DNA of 64,000 bases from Adineta vaga (GCA_021613535.1 CP075495.1:10230001-10294000), one strand, 5' to 3'; shown: positions 37,867 to 51,184, counted from the stretch's first letter. The notes: generated from the sequence alone by a model not told the origin. Made by a program: numbers and translations.

Positions 37867-40791
37867 TTAAAATTCATCTCCATAAAATGAACTTCGACGA
37901 AATATCCATTTATCAGCATTATTATCCGATTTTTCAATAACAGTCATCTTAAGATAAGAAGTAGAATACATCATTGAACAAAAAAAATGAACTTACCGTC
38001 AGAAAATCAACATTTCTTATAACGTGTGGAAGAGTATCAGGACGAAATTTTCCTCCACATAATTTTCGTGTACATGTTTCTAAACTTGGTGCATGTGCTA
38101 GATAAAAAGGTAAAATTACAATGTATATCTTTCAAAGAAAAAGTAAGAATGTATTCAATACCGATGAATAAAACATGCAGATGATATTGTTGTGTCAATT
38201 GTCCTTGTTGAATCTGTGAAATATATTCAGCTTCATGCATTTTAAGTATACTTGCAGTAACAGCATGACTTCGTTGATAGAATTCTAATTCCGTTTCAAA
38301 TTGCGAAACTTCTGCAATTGTCATTTGTTCATGATAATGTTTATCGATCGAATATTTATTTTCTAACAATTCTTTTTTTGTCATAAATCTAGGCATTGTT
38401 AAAACATTGCTGGTTTCACTTGCTGTGTACCAACCAGTACATTCAAATAGACCTGGTTCAATTCTTCAAAAGAAAAAAAAAAGATTTCGGTTGCTTTTCG
38501 AAAATGATGCTATTCAGATCATATTACCGAATTTTTAATTTATTATGCAATTGTAAACCTTCGAGAATTTTAGAGGCCGTTTGAACACAACGTAATGCGG
38601 GTGATGAATAGCAATAAGTAATATGGATCGCTTTATCTTTTAGAACAGTTCCTGAACAAAATCAGCCAAAAGAAAAAATAATGAAGAAATCAAACAATCG
38701 AAAGAATTTACCCGTGTGAAATGCGTCCTTGAGACCTTTATATGTGAGTGGTGGATCAAGATCAAAATCACGAATAGATGCACGAAATGGCAGAGTCTCT
38801 CTATAAAATCAAGTAAAACAAAAAATAATTGAATTAAATCGTGTTCAAAACAATATCTATCTGTTTGTTTTTTCAATTTACTATCTCAAATAAAATCATT
38901 TCCATGAAGAATACCTTATTTTGTCACATTTAGTTAACATATAAAACTAGGTCGAATTTATTTATGTTTTTACGGTAATAAAACACATTGGAAAGAGGCG
39001 CAAAACATCTAATTTGAGTATTTCGAACGACATATTTATATACAGATTAACCATACGATGATCTGTTATATTTCTATCTAAGTTTAAAGAGAAAAAAAAG
39101 TGTTTATTTAAATCAGATATCGAAGGGCTAGGGGTGGGGGTAGGGGGGACAGAAAGTCACTGCAATTCAGTGGAATGATTCTAAACTATAGTCTATACTG
39201 ATGAGTTGATGGTATATGGGCTATCAACACGTTTTGAATTCTATTTTGTCTTTGCATGCTTTCCTACATAGACCTTATTTTTCTCGTTTAATTTATTTGT
39301 GTGGAATTATCAAACACATTCAGTTTGTCACAATCATAGTTTCATATGATGCGTTATACCGATCTTCGGTGGTAAGGAGACTATCTGACTGAAATTAATA
39401 TATACTCCATAGACTCCCTTTATTCCTTAGATGCTCTAGCCGGCATTTATGTGCTCATCTTTAGTCAGTAATTTTTATATTTGTAACATAAGAATATGAT
39501 TAGACTAGAGAAATAGGGTATTGCATGTAAATCAGCTTGAATGGCCAGATTTATAAGCCCAGTATATTAGAAGAAAAGCGAGGACGTACAACCGAAAACA
39601 TAGAGAAATATCAGAAGCTGCAGTACGAGAAATTCAATATGGAATATAAAAGACTATAAACTTAGATGGACTTACGGTAAAATTGGTGAAAAACGACAAA
39701 AATTTCCATCTCGATCAAAAGCTTGTCTTAACCATTGCGATGAATAATATCGATCTAATCGTTCACCATGTCGAAGAACTAATAAACGAATTGGACCTTG
39801 CGTAATAGGTAATGGGCGCATTGGTGGATATGCTGTACCACGAACATGATCAATATTTAATTCGGGACTTTTTGGTGGACTAATTTTTCCCGACCGAAAA
39901 TTTGTAGGATTTCTCGGTATATTTGTTGTTGGTGTTGATTTGAAAAATTTTCGTATAAATCTTCGTACACCACCTTTTTCTTTCGTTTCATCGGGATTTA
40001 GATCAGTTCCAAGTACATTACCTGCTTGTTTTGTATTCATAATAAGTGCTGGTGATGTTAATGGAGGAAGATTTAAACCCGATGCTCGACTGCTAGCTTT
40101 CGAATTATTCAAATGAAATTCACTTGATGTTTTGATTGTAAAATCAGTAATCGATGAAGAATCTGATACACGCCGTTGATCATCGGTACCGAGATGTAAA
40201 GAACTACTTGTTGGAAGATGATTGTCATCTTCCAATTCGTCATCTGTTGTAATATGTGTTCCCGACAGAGATGTAGCCACTTTGCCACGTGATCGTCTCA
40301 ATGATGATATTCCCGAGTCACAATCAATATCCTAGAAAAAAAACTCATTTTTTTTATAATTGAATAAAAAATTTAAAATTTCTGCAACATTTTATTGAAG
40401 TTATACTACCTTCTTTTTCGAAAGCATGTACTATAGTATTGATGATATTTAGTAATAATGGGCGAAGAAATAAATATGAGTGCCCAAAAGTCTTCTTTTT
40501 TTCGATGATAAACAAGCTAATGTCTATCAGAAAAGTGTGAGCAAAAGAGTATGATCATCGTCACACCTATTCTACTGAAGTATCTTCATTTTTTTATATT
40601 TAAATAAAAATGAACTTAATATGAATCACCTTCTGCTCGTCTATAAGATTTAGTTGTTCCGATTGAAAGTCGCCCTTTAGTTGCTGTTGTTCTAATGCTT
40701 GGTTTTTATTGATATTACGAGATATTTTCTTCTCATTTGCTTGTGAAGTAATCAAATCATTTTGCTCTACTATCGGACCAACGTTGCTCAT
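37867..40791 (-). CDS. Histidine-phosphatase (phosphoglycerate-mutase fold), UBASH3/TULA-like, without UBA or SH3
   Basis: The coding sequence starts at 40791 (MSNVGPIVEQNDLITSQ) and has several exons. A disordered, Ser/Thr-rich first half is followed by a basic stretch (GGVRRFIRKFFKSTP). The catalytic domain then begins with the signature RHGER (IRLLVLRHGERLDRYYSSQW). It continues with DPPLTYKGLKDAFHTG, YSSPALRCVQTASKIL, EPGLFECTGWY and HAPSLETCTRKL, ending RRSSFYGDEF. These motifs place it with UBASH3A/B (TULA, Sts), histidine phosphatases that act on tyrosine-phosphorylated signalling proteins. The UBA, 2H and SH3 domains of UBASH3 were not seen. It lies 404 bases downstream of the PPP2R3 gene on the same strand. 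One intron (about 38807-39674) is about 870 bp, far longer than usual here. Confidence 0.85.
39125..39148 (+). other. G-quadruplex-type G-run inside an intron
   Basis: Four runs of three to six G separated by loops of one to three bases (CTA, T, TA) make a canonical intramolecular G-quadruplex motif. It sits in a strongly AT-rich genome, inside the long intron of the UBASH3-like gene, so the transcript would carry the C-rich strand. The surrounding 400 bases are also less AT-rich than other introns. Confidence 0.8.
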
Positions 40792-42374
40792 ATTTTGTTG
40801 TCGGATAGGATTTTATTCCTTTAAAATATAAACAAATATATAGTCATCATTCTTATATCGAAAAAAGAAAAGGGCACATTAGGCGATTGACATTTTTTTA
40901 TGATTATGACGAAGAATTAAAGAGTAAGAAAAACGCCAAAATGTCTCTCCTATCATTTCGATCAAGCAATCATGATGAAGTCAGTAATATTAATGATAAC
41001 GTTGAGTAAGAGAGAAAAAAACGCATTAAACTATAAAAAATGGACGGTGATTTTTTTTCTCACCCTTCAGCATGAAACATCGACAGTATAGAAGCAAAGG
41101 TGCACGAGAATATGTGAGCATATATAAACTCATTCATGTGAAGAGAACAAAAAAACATGCGAAATAATCATTCATATGAGAAAAAAATAAATCAAGGACT
41201 GTCTATCATAAAAAAATCTTTTTCATTCTTCTATTTTTTTTTGCTTATGTAAATAGACACAAACAGGTGAATGAATAAGTTAGTTGAAATATGCATATAA
41301 TTTTGTACTATTTTAATTGGATTTCTGTGTGACGTGTTTGATCGAATAATAGTCAAGCTAATGACATTAATAACTGTGTCTACTACTGACATTTGTACTT
41401 TCGTTTCAAATTTATACATACAATACACGTCACTATTACTCTTTGTATTGAAGAAACTTTCAAATATTGAAAGATATACCTAAATAAGTGATTGATCATT
41501 AGTATACTGATAAAGACCGTTGAAATGATAAATATCAAACTGATATCATGCTTGTATGATAACTTCATAGGAAATGATTGATTATTGTATTAAACTATAT
41601 AATAAAAGAATAAGTCAAAACAAATCTTTGCATTCAAAAGATAAGTTACAGGTACATGTATTTGCTTACAAAAGAAAGAATTTTTCTTCGTTTAGATTGG
41701 TTACAAAAAAATAGAAAAAACGAAATCAACTTGACAGTGTGACTGATGTCGCTTGTCAACACTCTATGCATATGTAAATACATATCTTGCATTTCGAATA
41801 AAGCCATAGACTTACGATGTTGTTTCGAGCAAAACAAAAAATTAATCCTCTCAATACACTCTCAGTATATTTGTTTTTACGATCGAAAAAAGTAAACAAA
41901 TTCTCGAAAAAAGAAATCCTACTCGATTTGAGAGAGAGAGAAAGAGAGAATTCAAAGAGCGTAAACAGATTGAAACTGCGACGTTAAAAAAATCGATGAT
42001 GAATTATATTATTCTAAATGCTTCTTCTGTGAAAAAAATTGAGAACATCGTCTATCAATATGACCGATCAAGTACTCTGACTCTCTCATATGATCCTTGT
42101 AGAAAAAAAACTTATTTTAGTCTAATTACTATTTGAAATCAATTTTTCTAATTGAAAAACAAATACAGACTTATTCTTCGAGATTAAACCATTCCTAATA
42201 TAACTAAAACATCTAATGCTAAGAACTGTTAAAAAGAAGTCAAATTTTAACATTATCTTTTGTGTTTTTATGCCACTAATTTCAATCATAGATTTGAAAG
42301 AATAATATGTATTTTATTCAAATGTGATTTTATTACGTTCAACAAATAAACATGAAAAATCTAGTAAATGATAT
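40792..42374. other. Intergenic spacer between UBASH3-like and RdRP genes
   Basis: This contains the upstream region of the UBASH3-like gene and the 3' flank of the RdRP gene. Open frames around 41231-41837 are short, AT-rich and motif-free. A GA tract at about 41932-41947 was noted; nothing else. Confidence 0.55.
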
Positions 42375-45300
42375 TTATCCATTGTTGTTATTTCGTAAAG
42401 GAGTTTGATCTTTCTTCTTCTTTTTCTTTCGTTTTTTCTTAAGTTCAATATTATTTTCTGGATCAGATTTTTTCTCATCATAAATAGCTAATAAGATTGG
42501 ATATAACAACCAAGCAAAACTAAATAAACCATTGTATCGCTTATATTGATCTCCTTGTCGATTTTTACGACTTTTATTCATATATGCTCTCCATGGATCA
42601 TATGTAACACGAAACCAAGCTGATGCTTTTTTCTTAATTTCGTCATTGATTTCTTCCTTCATATTATATTCGTATTGATCTATCTGATTTTTCCATGTTA
42701 ATTTTTTTGATATGTCCGACCAGCTAAACATTTCATCTTGGGATGAATCAGTAGATTGATAGAATTGTTGCCAAAACAGACGTAGAAAGCTTAAAAAACG
42801 ACAACAACAACAACAACACGATATATTGCATGAACGTATGAATGATAGGTGTGATCATTTTTGATCTAGACCTTTTTTTTGTATGATCAGTTTTACTTAC
42901 TTATTTTGTAGAATTCGATATGCATGTGTAATTTCATTTTTCAAGTCGAAAAGTTTCGTTTCTTTTGCATATTGTTTTGATGTAAATTTGAGAATATAAC
43001 CTGACACAATTTCAACTTCATATTCGATACCGTATTGCTTCATAAGACGACGTAATTCTCGATCATATGAATTTTTGAGAATGTGAGCTTCTTTTCTATA
43101 AACATCCGTTCCATCTCCATTAATAATAAAAAAATCGTAAGGAAATGATAATGCTGTCTGAATTTCTTCGTCTTTATCTATGCATAGATCAATTTTATAA
43201 TGTTGAATTTCATCATAGAGGACACCAAGAATTGTTTTTGAAGGATAAGACTTTTTGTCTTTCTTTTCCATATAATGTGGATATTCTTGAGGACGAAGTT
43301 CTTTTGTAAGTCGAGGTGCACTCACACCTTTCTTAGCAAAATCTACTGCCACACTAAATGAAAGGTGAATTTAGATTTGTACGTAGGAACTACAGATAGT
43401 TTTCTTAGAGATATATTTGAGTAGCTTTTATACCTATGCATTCGAGCTAATTTGAGACACTTTTCATCCTTGGCGCCCGCTTCTGATTGATCGGCAAAAA
43501 CCAAATGACTATTAGCAATCATACCAAGACTAAACCGAAAATTTAATAAAGTACATTCAAAATGAATTTAAAGTTTACTTGTCAGCAGCAATATATTCAC
43601 CAAAGAAATTACACACATCTTTGATAGTATATGAAATTTTGGGTTGTGATCGTGTATCTTCAATTTCAGCATCAGCTTCATCATCTTGTTCTTGATAATC
43701 AAATGGATCTTCGTTTTGTTCAAAGATTAAATCGGGATGACGAGAGATCCAAAATGTATCTCCATCGAGATCACCGCCAGACATTTCCATTGGATGAGGT
43801 CGAAGTCCATCCATCGGAAAAACAATCACATTTTTTAAACAACGTAAAGCAGGTACATCAACTGCTTTGAGCTTTCGAATATCACCTAAAAACCAAAAGA
43901 GATATAACAATTGTACAGATAAAACAAATGATAATTGATTAAATCACATACCGGGATGAAAACATGGATTTCTTGTAACTACGACATCACCTGTAAAGAT
44001 TTCTTTGATTGGATTATCACTTTTCTGATGACTATTATCAATCTGAATAAATACTTCACCATAGTTTAATGTCTCAGTTTCATCTATGACACCTAATAAA
44101 CACCATGAATTTGGTACACGAATTTTAGCTTTTGTACGCAATTCTTTTACAAGAAATGTTTTAAAAGCTAGAAGTAATTGTTGAACAAACGGATCTTTTC
44201 GTTCACCTAATCGGTTTAGATAATCAATTAAAAAGGCATGATAACCATTACCACCAAATTCATTTAAATCTTTGATAGCTTTACATGCATCTTTAGCATT
44301 TCCTGTCAATGCTTTCATTTGTTCTAACATTTGATTCTGAAGAGAAATAAATTTGCTCTTCGGAATACCAAGTGATGCAAGAAGTAGAATTATTTGTCTG
44401 TTGAGATAAGCAATCGAAGGTGTTAATGACGTACGTACAACATCGATTGAAAAATTTTCTGTTTCAAACTTCTTCATTGATGGACGAAAATATACAGATA
44501 TATTGGGATCAACACAATGATTACGTGTATCTACGCAAACCATTCCTAAAAGAAATTGATTCAGTTCAATTTTACCATTTGAGAGTTTTACTACATGTTA
44601 AATCTTACCTTTGTATCCTCCACAACGAATCTGAAATGCAGATGGGCAAAATGATTTATTGGATAATTTCATTTCTTCAGCTAATTTTTCGGCAAACTTT
44701 GGTGAGATAATACCTATTCCATCTGTAAATATCGGACAATGAAAACGTCCATTTATTTCTTGACATATTTCAAAGTCGCGCAATTGAGTGAACTGGTGTT
44801 TTTCAAGTTTAATACCTTTTATACTTGTAGAAAATAATTGTCCTAACTTAATATAGATCAAAATCTCTTTATAATTTTACAAGTGATTACTTAATTCTAC
44901 ATACACGTGCAGCTAACTTGGCTACTGGACGAACATTTTGAAAGTTACCCATCCAATTGTGAATGGTATCAACCGTTACATCATTCTTAATTGAAGCAAA
45001 CATCCAACAAGAATGTTCACGCAATTGAGAACTTGAAAAAGCCAAAAATTCGTAATGTCGATCACATATATTAATTCCTTGAATTAAAATTTTCTTGATA
45101 CGTTCATATATCGTCGACATACTATCATTATAATTATGCAATACACGATAGTCTATTTCAAAGGAGAAGATCAGTTTCATATCGAAATATCAATCAATGT
45201 ATTGTCATGGAGTGAATTAACATACCTTCATCACGAAATGTTACTCGAAGAAATCTATCTTGATATTTTTCAAATTGACGTGTTACAGGACATTTCTCTT

Positions 45301-47452
45301 CTCGATAAGGTCCTTCAATAAAACGGTAGATGGTGTTATATATATCTTACGAATGAAGGATGGATTCATATTAGCAGTTCGTAATTCAACTTTTGTGACA
45401 AATATACCTGTCATTGGTATTCTGTAAAGTTCGTATTTTTCCAGTAATTGTTCAAGTGCATACATGAGCAAACGACTAAATGTTCCAATAGAAACTTTTG
45501 ATGATGTGAACAAAGATTTTCTAATATTTGATTTATCTGATGGTATTTCACTATTTCTTGCATTAACTAAATCACCAGTAGTACTGGCTCTCATGCGGTA
45601 AATTATCCGTTGTTGATGGAATATCTTCTCTAGCGATTGTAGGTCGATTCTCCTTTAAATCTGATTGTATTTGTTCATTTTCATTGTCCCAATCTTCTTG
45701 TTCATTATAATCGCAAGTTTTTGAGAACCATCGAGGAGCAAATTCAACAATTTTATCTATACGAATAAACGTAGAATACGGATATCATAGTATAAGGTCG
45801 ATTCGTATTTACCTGTCAAAGCAATTAGTGTATTAATTGTACACAATTTTAAGACATTTTCTGCTTGTTCATCAACAATTAAATCATATACAGTAATGAT
45901 ATGTTTCGAAATAAGTTTCATAATTTCAAATTTTGTTTCGAATGGATACAAAGCCCATCGACGTTGAAGAAAATCATCCACTTTATCTCGATTGGCTTTG
46001 ATCCAATCATCATTGGATATTAGTTCAATGGAGTCAAGCTTCGTTCTAGCTGCTTCTAATGATCCAATTAAATAGCCAATATCATTTTCAGTAAAATGTC
46101 GCGGTGTTAAATTATAATCATGTAGGATTTTAAATAATTTTCTATAATCAGCATACCAATTTCGTGAATTTAATCTGAAGAGCCAAGCATTAGCATGTCC
46201 AATAAGTCCAGTACCTGGTTGTCGAGTTTCATCAGATGAACCACCATAACCCATGCTGTCAGTATTTTGTGTTTCAACAATTATCGGCGGTCGTTTCAGT
46301 TCCATAAGGAGATAAACATGATCTCGATTAATTAATACGGGAGATATTTTTGTCGATTTTAAACTAAAATACAAAAAATTCAATATAAGTATACAAAACA
46401 AGTAGATTTTACTCTTGAAAGTTCCATTCAAACTTCAATTCATTTATTGAGTCAAAATACTCCGTTGGAAATGACATATATCTAGCAACAATACTTAGTT
46501 TTTTCTTGTCCACATTAATAACAAAACGAAAGTTGGTTTCGTAATCATAATTCATCAAACGATGAGCGACAATACCATAATCATCAGAATTAGAAATAAT
46601 GCTATTTCCTCGATGTATATATCTCATCGCAGCTCCTGTAATTAGTGTGCCATAATGTATGTCTGTTATTGGAAAAGTTATATCGTTCGATTCGAAGTTG
46701 TTGGTGTCTGAAGGCGATGATGGTGCGTTAGTTTGTTGAGTTTGTTTTTTAGGACGATCGATATTTAACGCATTATATTTAAAAGTGAAATCGATACGTT
46801 TACGAGAATTTGCATGATAAACATCGACGGCCGTAGCAATAGAATCAAAGCGAACAAAAGCATAAGTTGCACCTATCTAAAATAATACATTATTCTTCCT
46901 TGTTAATATAAAACAGATATAGAACTTTATTTCTACCTTATTTCTTTTAATGCTAACATGACTGACACCAAATCCAAATTGTTGAAACCAATTTTTTAGC
47001 TCAAACCATCTTGTGTTGCCAGGTAGATTTCCAATATAGAGTTCAGCTGTTGACAAAGGCTTCAAACCATTCTCATCAACCATGGGATCAAGTGACAAGC
47101 AATATATGTCTGAACGTGGAGCTTTTCTTATAAGTGGAGGAGCTGATAAATACATTTGAAGTGAATCATTAACAAGTAGTTCAGATGAAGTAACATTTGC
47201 AGAATAATCATTCTGAGAATTGATTGCTAAATGAACAATGTAACCTGTAGGAATTTCTACTTCATCAACGTTAACAAGATCAGATGCTGTCTTTCCAAGA
47301 ATTAATTGATATAATGATGTGAAACGACCAGTATCTCCGAAGTCACAATAATCATCACCATCATTATACATTTCATTACGTATATCATCAACAAAATCGC
47401 CGTCATCGTCGTCGTATTGATCAGTATCTAAGTCCGCTTCTGATTCAGACAT
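42375..47452 (-). CDS. Eukaryotic RNA-dependent RNA polymerase with amino-terminal RRM
   Basis: This is a small-RNA pathway polymerase of the RDR/QDE-1/EGO-1 type. The start at 47452 opens an acidic tail (MSESEADLDTD). An RRM follows (ELYIGNLPGNTRWFELKNW, then ATYAFVRFDS). Conserved RdRP blocks appear in order: EFLAFSSSQLREHSCWMFA, FTDGIGIISPKFAEKLAEE, CPSAFQIRCGGYKG, the LGVIDETETLNYGEVFI block, VVVTRNPCFHPGD, AVDVPALRCLKNVIVFP and the catalytic DLDGD in MSGGDLDGDTFWISRHP, with all three Asp present. The carboxy-terminal part contains GTDVYRKEAHILKNSYDREL. Around 45600-45690 the frame that enters the exon (APRWFSKTC) closes at a stop, and the frame that leaves (MRASTTGDL) is shifted by one base, with no clear intron. 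A 38-bp intron is predicted at 45313-45350. So the gene may be intact with an unusual intron or a sequence error, or may be damaged. Confidence 0.9.
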
Positions 47453-48713
47453 TTTCCTTGTTCTTAATAAATGCTTACAATCCTTCTTTTACATTTGTAA
47501 TCACTAGAAGAAAAAGAAGAAATCGACCACTGCACTAACTATGTAATATATTGTAAATTGTTCAACGATCGTGGCTGCAAAATTCTGATGATATTCTAAG
47601 GCTATTTTAGCAATCTCTCTGCAACCATCAAAATCAGTAATAAAGTTTGAAAGGAAAAAAAAGCAAAAAAACCCAGTTAAACATGCGTCTGATAGAAGTA
47701 GACGCTGATAAGCAAGGTTTGACAGAGTAGAGAGAAAGAAAAGAAGAAAGAAAAAGGACAATCTACGATGCAGAAACATTCATCAGCATTGTTTCTTTCA
47801 TTCTATATAAAATATATTGTTGTTCCGAAGAGACTGCTATCAAATACAACATGAGATCGAAAAGCAAATCTATTATAAAATATATCTAAATAATACGAAA
47901 ATATTTATTTTGGCTCTTGCAAACATTATTCTAGTTATGTTTGTCAATAGAAGACACTTTCACAATCGATTGTACAAAATAATAATGATCTGAAGTTAAA
48001 AGAAGTTCAAACTAAAACTGAAGTTTGTGTAAAATCTATACAGAACATATTAATAATTTAGATCTCTTCCTGATCAATCTCGTGTGAGTTTTAGTTTTAA
48101 TTTTCTAAAGATTATTTTAAAACTTGATCTTCTTTATTTCAATAACAACTATCTGAATATCATCGGAATCAATAGGAGATAGCTTGCGAGAAGTTTTTCG
48201 TTCGATGAACTTTTCAATGACTGATGCTTACTTCATTTCTGTACTGAACGGAAGTATTCGTTACAATATGATATAACACTTTTTCTAGTTTAGATACATA
48301 CCTTCCAAGAAAGACGAATGAATCACAAGTTCAACGACTAGACATCCGATGAAAAATTGGCGCTTTAATTATAATGTGGTGCAGAGAAAACAAGATGATT
48401 TGATTCTAAACAATTTTGTTTTATCAATGAATACGATATTTATGAAACTTATATCTTTCAAAAATATATTAGTAATAGTATATGTTGTAACTTCTCTTTT
48501 AGCATTCCAGATGTAGATGTCGCCAAACATCATTCCATTTCTTTCATATCTATTCATTGGCAAAAATAAACTCGACAATCTCATTGGATAGAATACTTTC
48601 TGGATGAGAGTTGTTTATTTATCGAAGGTAATAAATACGACACAGGCCACTCTACTCTGTTCATTTGGACTTTCATCAACTGAATCAGGTATATATTTCA
48701 GATCTTTGAAAAA
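47453..48713. other. Divergent upstream region of RdRP and citrate synthase
   Basis: About 1.26 kb separates two genes read in opposite directions, so both promoters lie here. An acceptor-like site (TATATTTCAG) ends 14 bases before the citrate synthase ATG. No coding feature was supported; the open frame at 47504-47779 is Phe-rich and motif-free. Confidence 0.5.
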
Positions 48714-50622
48714 ATGCCACTTGCTACTCGATCACTTACTCGTCTCATTAATTCAACAGTTCGAACGGTAAATTTCTGATTGTATTTACTTACGTAACAG
48801 TTGTATTTCTCGTACATATAGAATCATTTTGTTGCTTTACAATCAAAATGCTTTTCTTCGACACAAGCAACGGTATATTTCCTTATGATTAAAGATAAAT
48901 TATAGATCTTTTCGATTTTGTTTCTATAGGATTTAAAGGAAGTACTACATGATCTTATTCCAAAAGAACAAAAACGCGTAGCAGCATTTCGATCTCAACA
49001 TAAAGATACACCAATTGGTCAAGTAACCGTCGATATGGTAAAAGAAAAATATCAACATACACTGTCCATTTGATTGCTTGTAGCATATATATATATATAT
49101 ATAATTTAGATCTATGGTGGTATGCGTGGCATTAAAGGTCTTGTTTACGAAACTTCAGTCTTAGATCCAAATGAAGGTATTCGTTTTCGTGGTAAAACAA
49201 TAACAGAATGCCAAGCTGAATTACCAAAAGCAAAAGGTGGCGAAGAACCATTACCTGAAGGTCTTTTCTGGCTTTTAGTTACATCACAAGTACCAACACA
49301 ACAACAAGTATGAATGAAATATAAATGATATTATAAAAGTTATTGTGAGCGTTCTAGGTCGATTGGGTTACACGTGAATGGAATAATCGTGCTGATATTC
49401 CTCAACATGTTGTAACAATGTTGAATAATTTTCCAGCACAACTTCATCCTATGTCGCAATTTAGTGCTGCTATCAATGTACTCAATCTTGGTTCAAAATT
49501 CGCTAAAGCTTATTCAGATAATGTACCAAAAGCGAAATACTGGGAGGTTAGTGATTTGAATGCATTTCTTTTACATATTATCAAACAAAACTATTGAAAA
49601 TATCTTGTTATTTTTTTCTAGTATATTTACGAAGATTCAATGGATTTAATTGCTAAATTACCAACAATTGCTGCTATCATCTATCGAAATCTCTACCGCG
49701 ATGGAACAGCTGTTGGTGCTATTGATTCGAAAAAGGATTGGTCATGGAATTTCGCAACTATGTTAGGCTATGATAATAAACAATTTGTTGAGTTATTACG
49801 ACTTTATTTAACCATTCATAGGTAAAAATAAATGAGATTTTTGTATTCAAAACTCAATCATTTCTTTTGAAAATTAGCGATCATGAAGGTGGTAATGTCA
49901 GCGCACATACAAGCCATTTAGTTGGTAGTGCCCTTTCTGATCCATATTTATCACTTGCAGCTGCAATGAATGGTCTTGCTGGACCACTTCATGGCCTTGC
50001 AAATCAAGAAGTATTGATATGGATAACAAAATTAGTTGAAAAAATCGGTGACACACCAAATGAAGAACAAATTACAAAATATATTCATGACACATTGAAA
50101 ACTAGTGTTGTACCCGGTTTCGGACATGCTGTCTTACGTAAAACGGACCCACGTTACACATGTCAACGAGAATTTGCACTCAAGCATTTACCAAATGATA
50201 ACATGTTTAAGATTGTTTCACAACTTTACAAAGTTGTACCAAAAGTTCTTGGTGAACTCGGTAAAGTTAAAAATCCTTGGCCAAATGTTGATGCACACTC
50301 TGGCGTACTCCTTCAAGTAAATAGATTTATTTTATTTTGAATAGTATTATACATATATATATATTTCTTTTTCTTTTAGCACTATGGTATGAAGGAGATG
50401 AATTATTACACTGTTTTATTCGGTGTTTCACGTGCACTTGGTGTTCTTGCTCAAATGATTTGGTCTCGAGCCTTAGGATTTCCCTTAGAACGTCCAAAAT
50501 CAATGTCAACCGATGGTCTTATAGCTTTAGTAGCTGGACAAAAGAAAACGGGTACCGAGGCCGCTGATAAACAAAAGCTAAAACCGCATAAAATCAACTT
50601 TTCCCCGATGACAATTAATTAA
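48714..50622 (+). CDS. CS: Citrate synthase, mitochondrial
   Basis: The enzyme condenses oxaloacetate and acetyl-CoA in the first step of the citric acid cycle. About nine exons start with ATG at 48714. The amino-terminal leader ([18 protein letters not shown]) is basic and Ser/Thr-rich as expected of a matrix-targeting peptide. Catalytic residues of the animal enzyme are present: His in [19 protein letters not shown], His in [13 protein letters not shown] and Asp in [11 protein letters not shown]. Other hallmarks are [27 protein letters not shown] and the end [20 protein letters not shown] to [12 protein letters not shown]. Introns are 45-80 bp. Length and order match animal citrate synthase, with no sign of damage. 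A TATATTTCAG acceptor just before the ATG suggests a 5' UTR intron or spliced-leader addition. Confidence 0.97.
49086..49104. repeat. (TA)n microsatellite in a citrate synthase intron
   Basis: An alternating TA run fills much of the short intron before the exon that begins [10 protein letters not shown]. Confidence 0.75.
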
Positions 50623-51184
50623 AGTAAATACATATACAAGTGTCACAATTCAACATCAATTTCATCTTTTTTTCATTCGTATTTAGTTTTCTATTCCCTC
50701 TTCAACAAGATCGATTGTGCTAACTTTTAATTATTAAAACAAAATAGCTCGTGTTCCTTCTTATTTTTTTTCTGGTTGTACTACTATTACCGTAGGAGAA
50801 ATAAAACAGAAAATAGAAAACAAATAATGAACAATGAAATCGTGATGCAAAATATTGAATCAAAAATTTAAACCTCAAATAAGGAGAAAACCGACGATGT
50901 GATTATATTTTTTCTTTAAATTTTGAAAAAAAAACATCTGATTTGTTTTTGCTCCGAACAAAAGCAAGTGAAATTAAGTAATTTCTCGCGTTTATTTGCC
51001 ATTGATCAAGGTTGAAACCTTGTCTGTCGTAGAATCGAGAAGAGAAACATATGAAGTAATCATTTAGTGCATTTGTTTCATGCCATAATGTCAAGATGTA
51101 GAAAGAAATGAATATCTTTCACGTTACCAAGTCACCTGATTGCCAGTAGTTACAATCATAAAAGAATATTTCAACAAAGTTTTA
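50623..51184. other. Intergenic spacer between convergent genes
   Basis: 3' flanks of citrate synthase (plus) and the hypothetical gene (minus). A candidate polyadenylation signal (AATAAA) lies near 50801 for citrate synthase. No gene was seen. Confidence 0.5.

Noticed and set aside
47504-47779. 91-residue minus-strand frame rich in Phe and Leu
   Set aside because: Low-complexity hydrophobic translation of an AAGAAA-rich stretch; no start context or domain.
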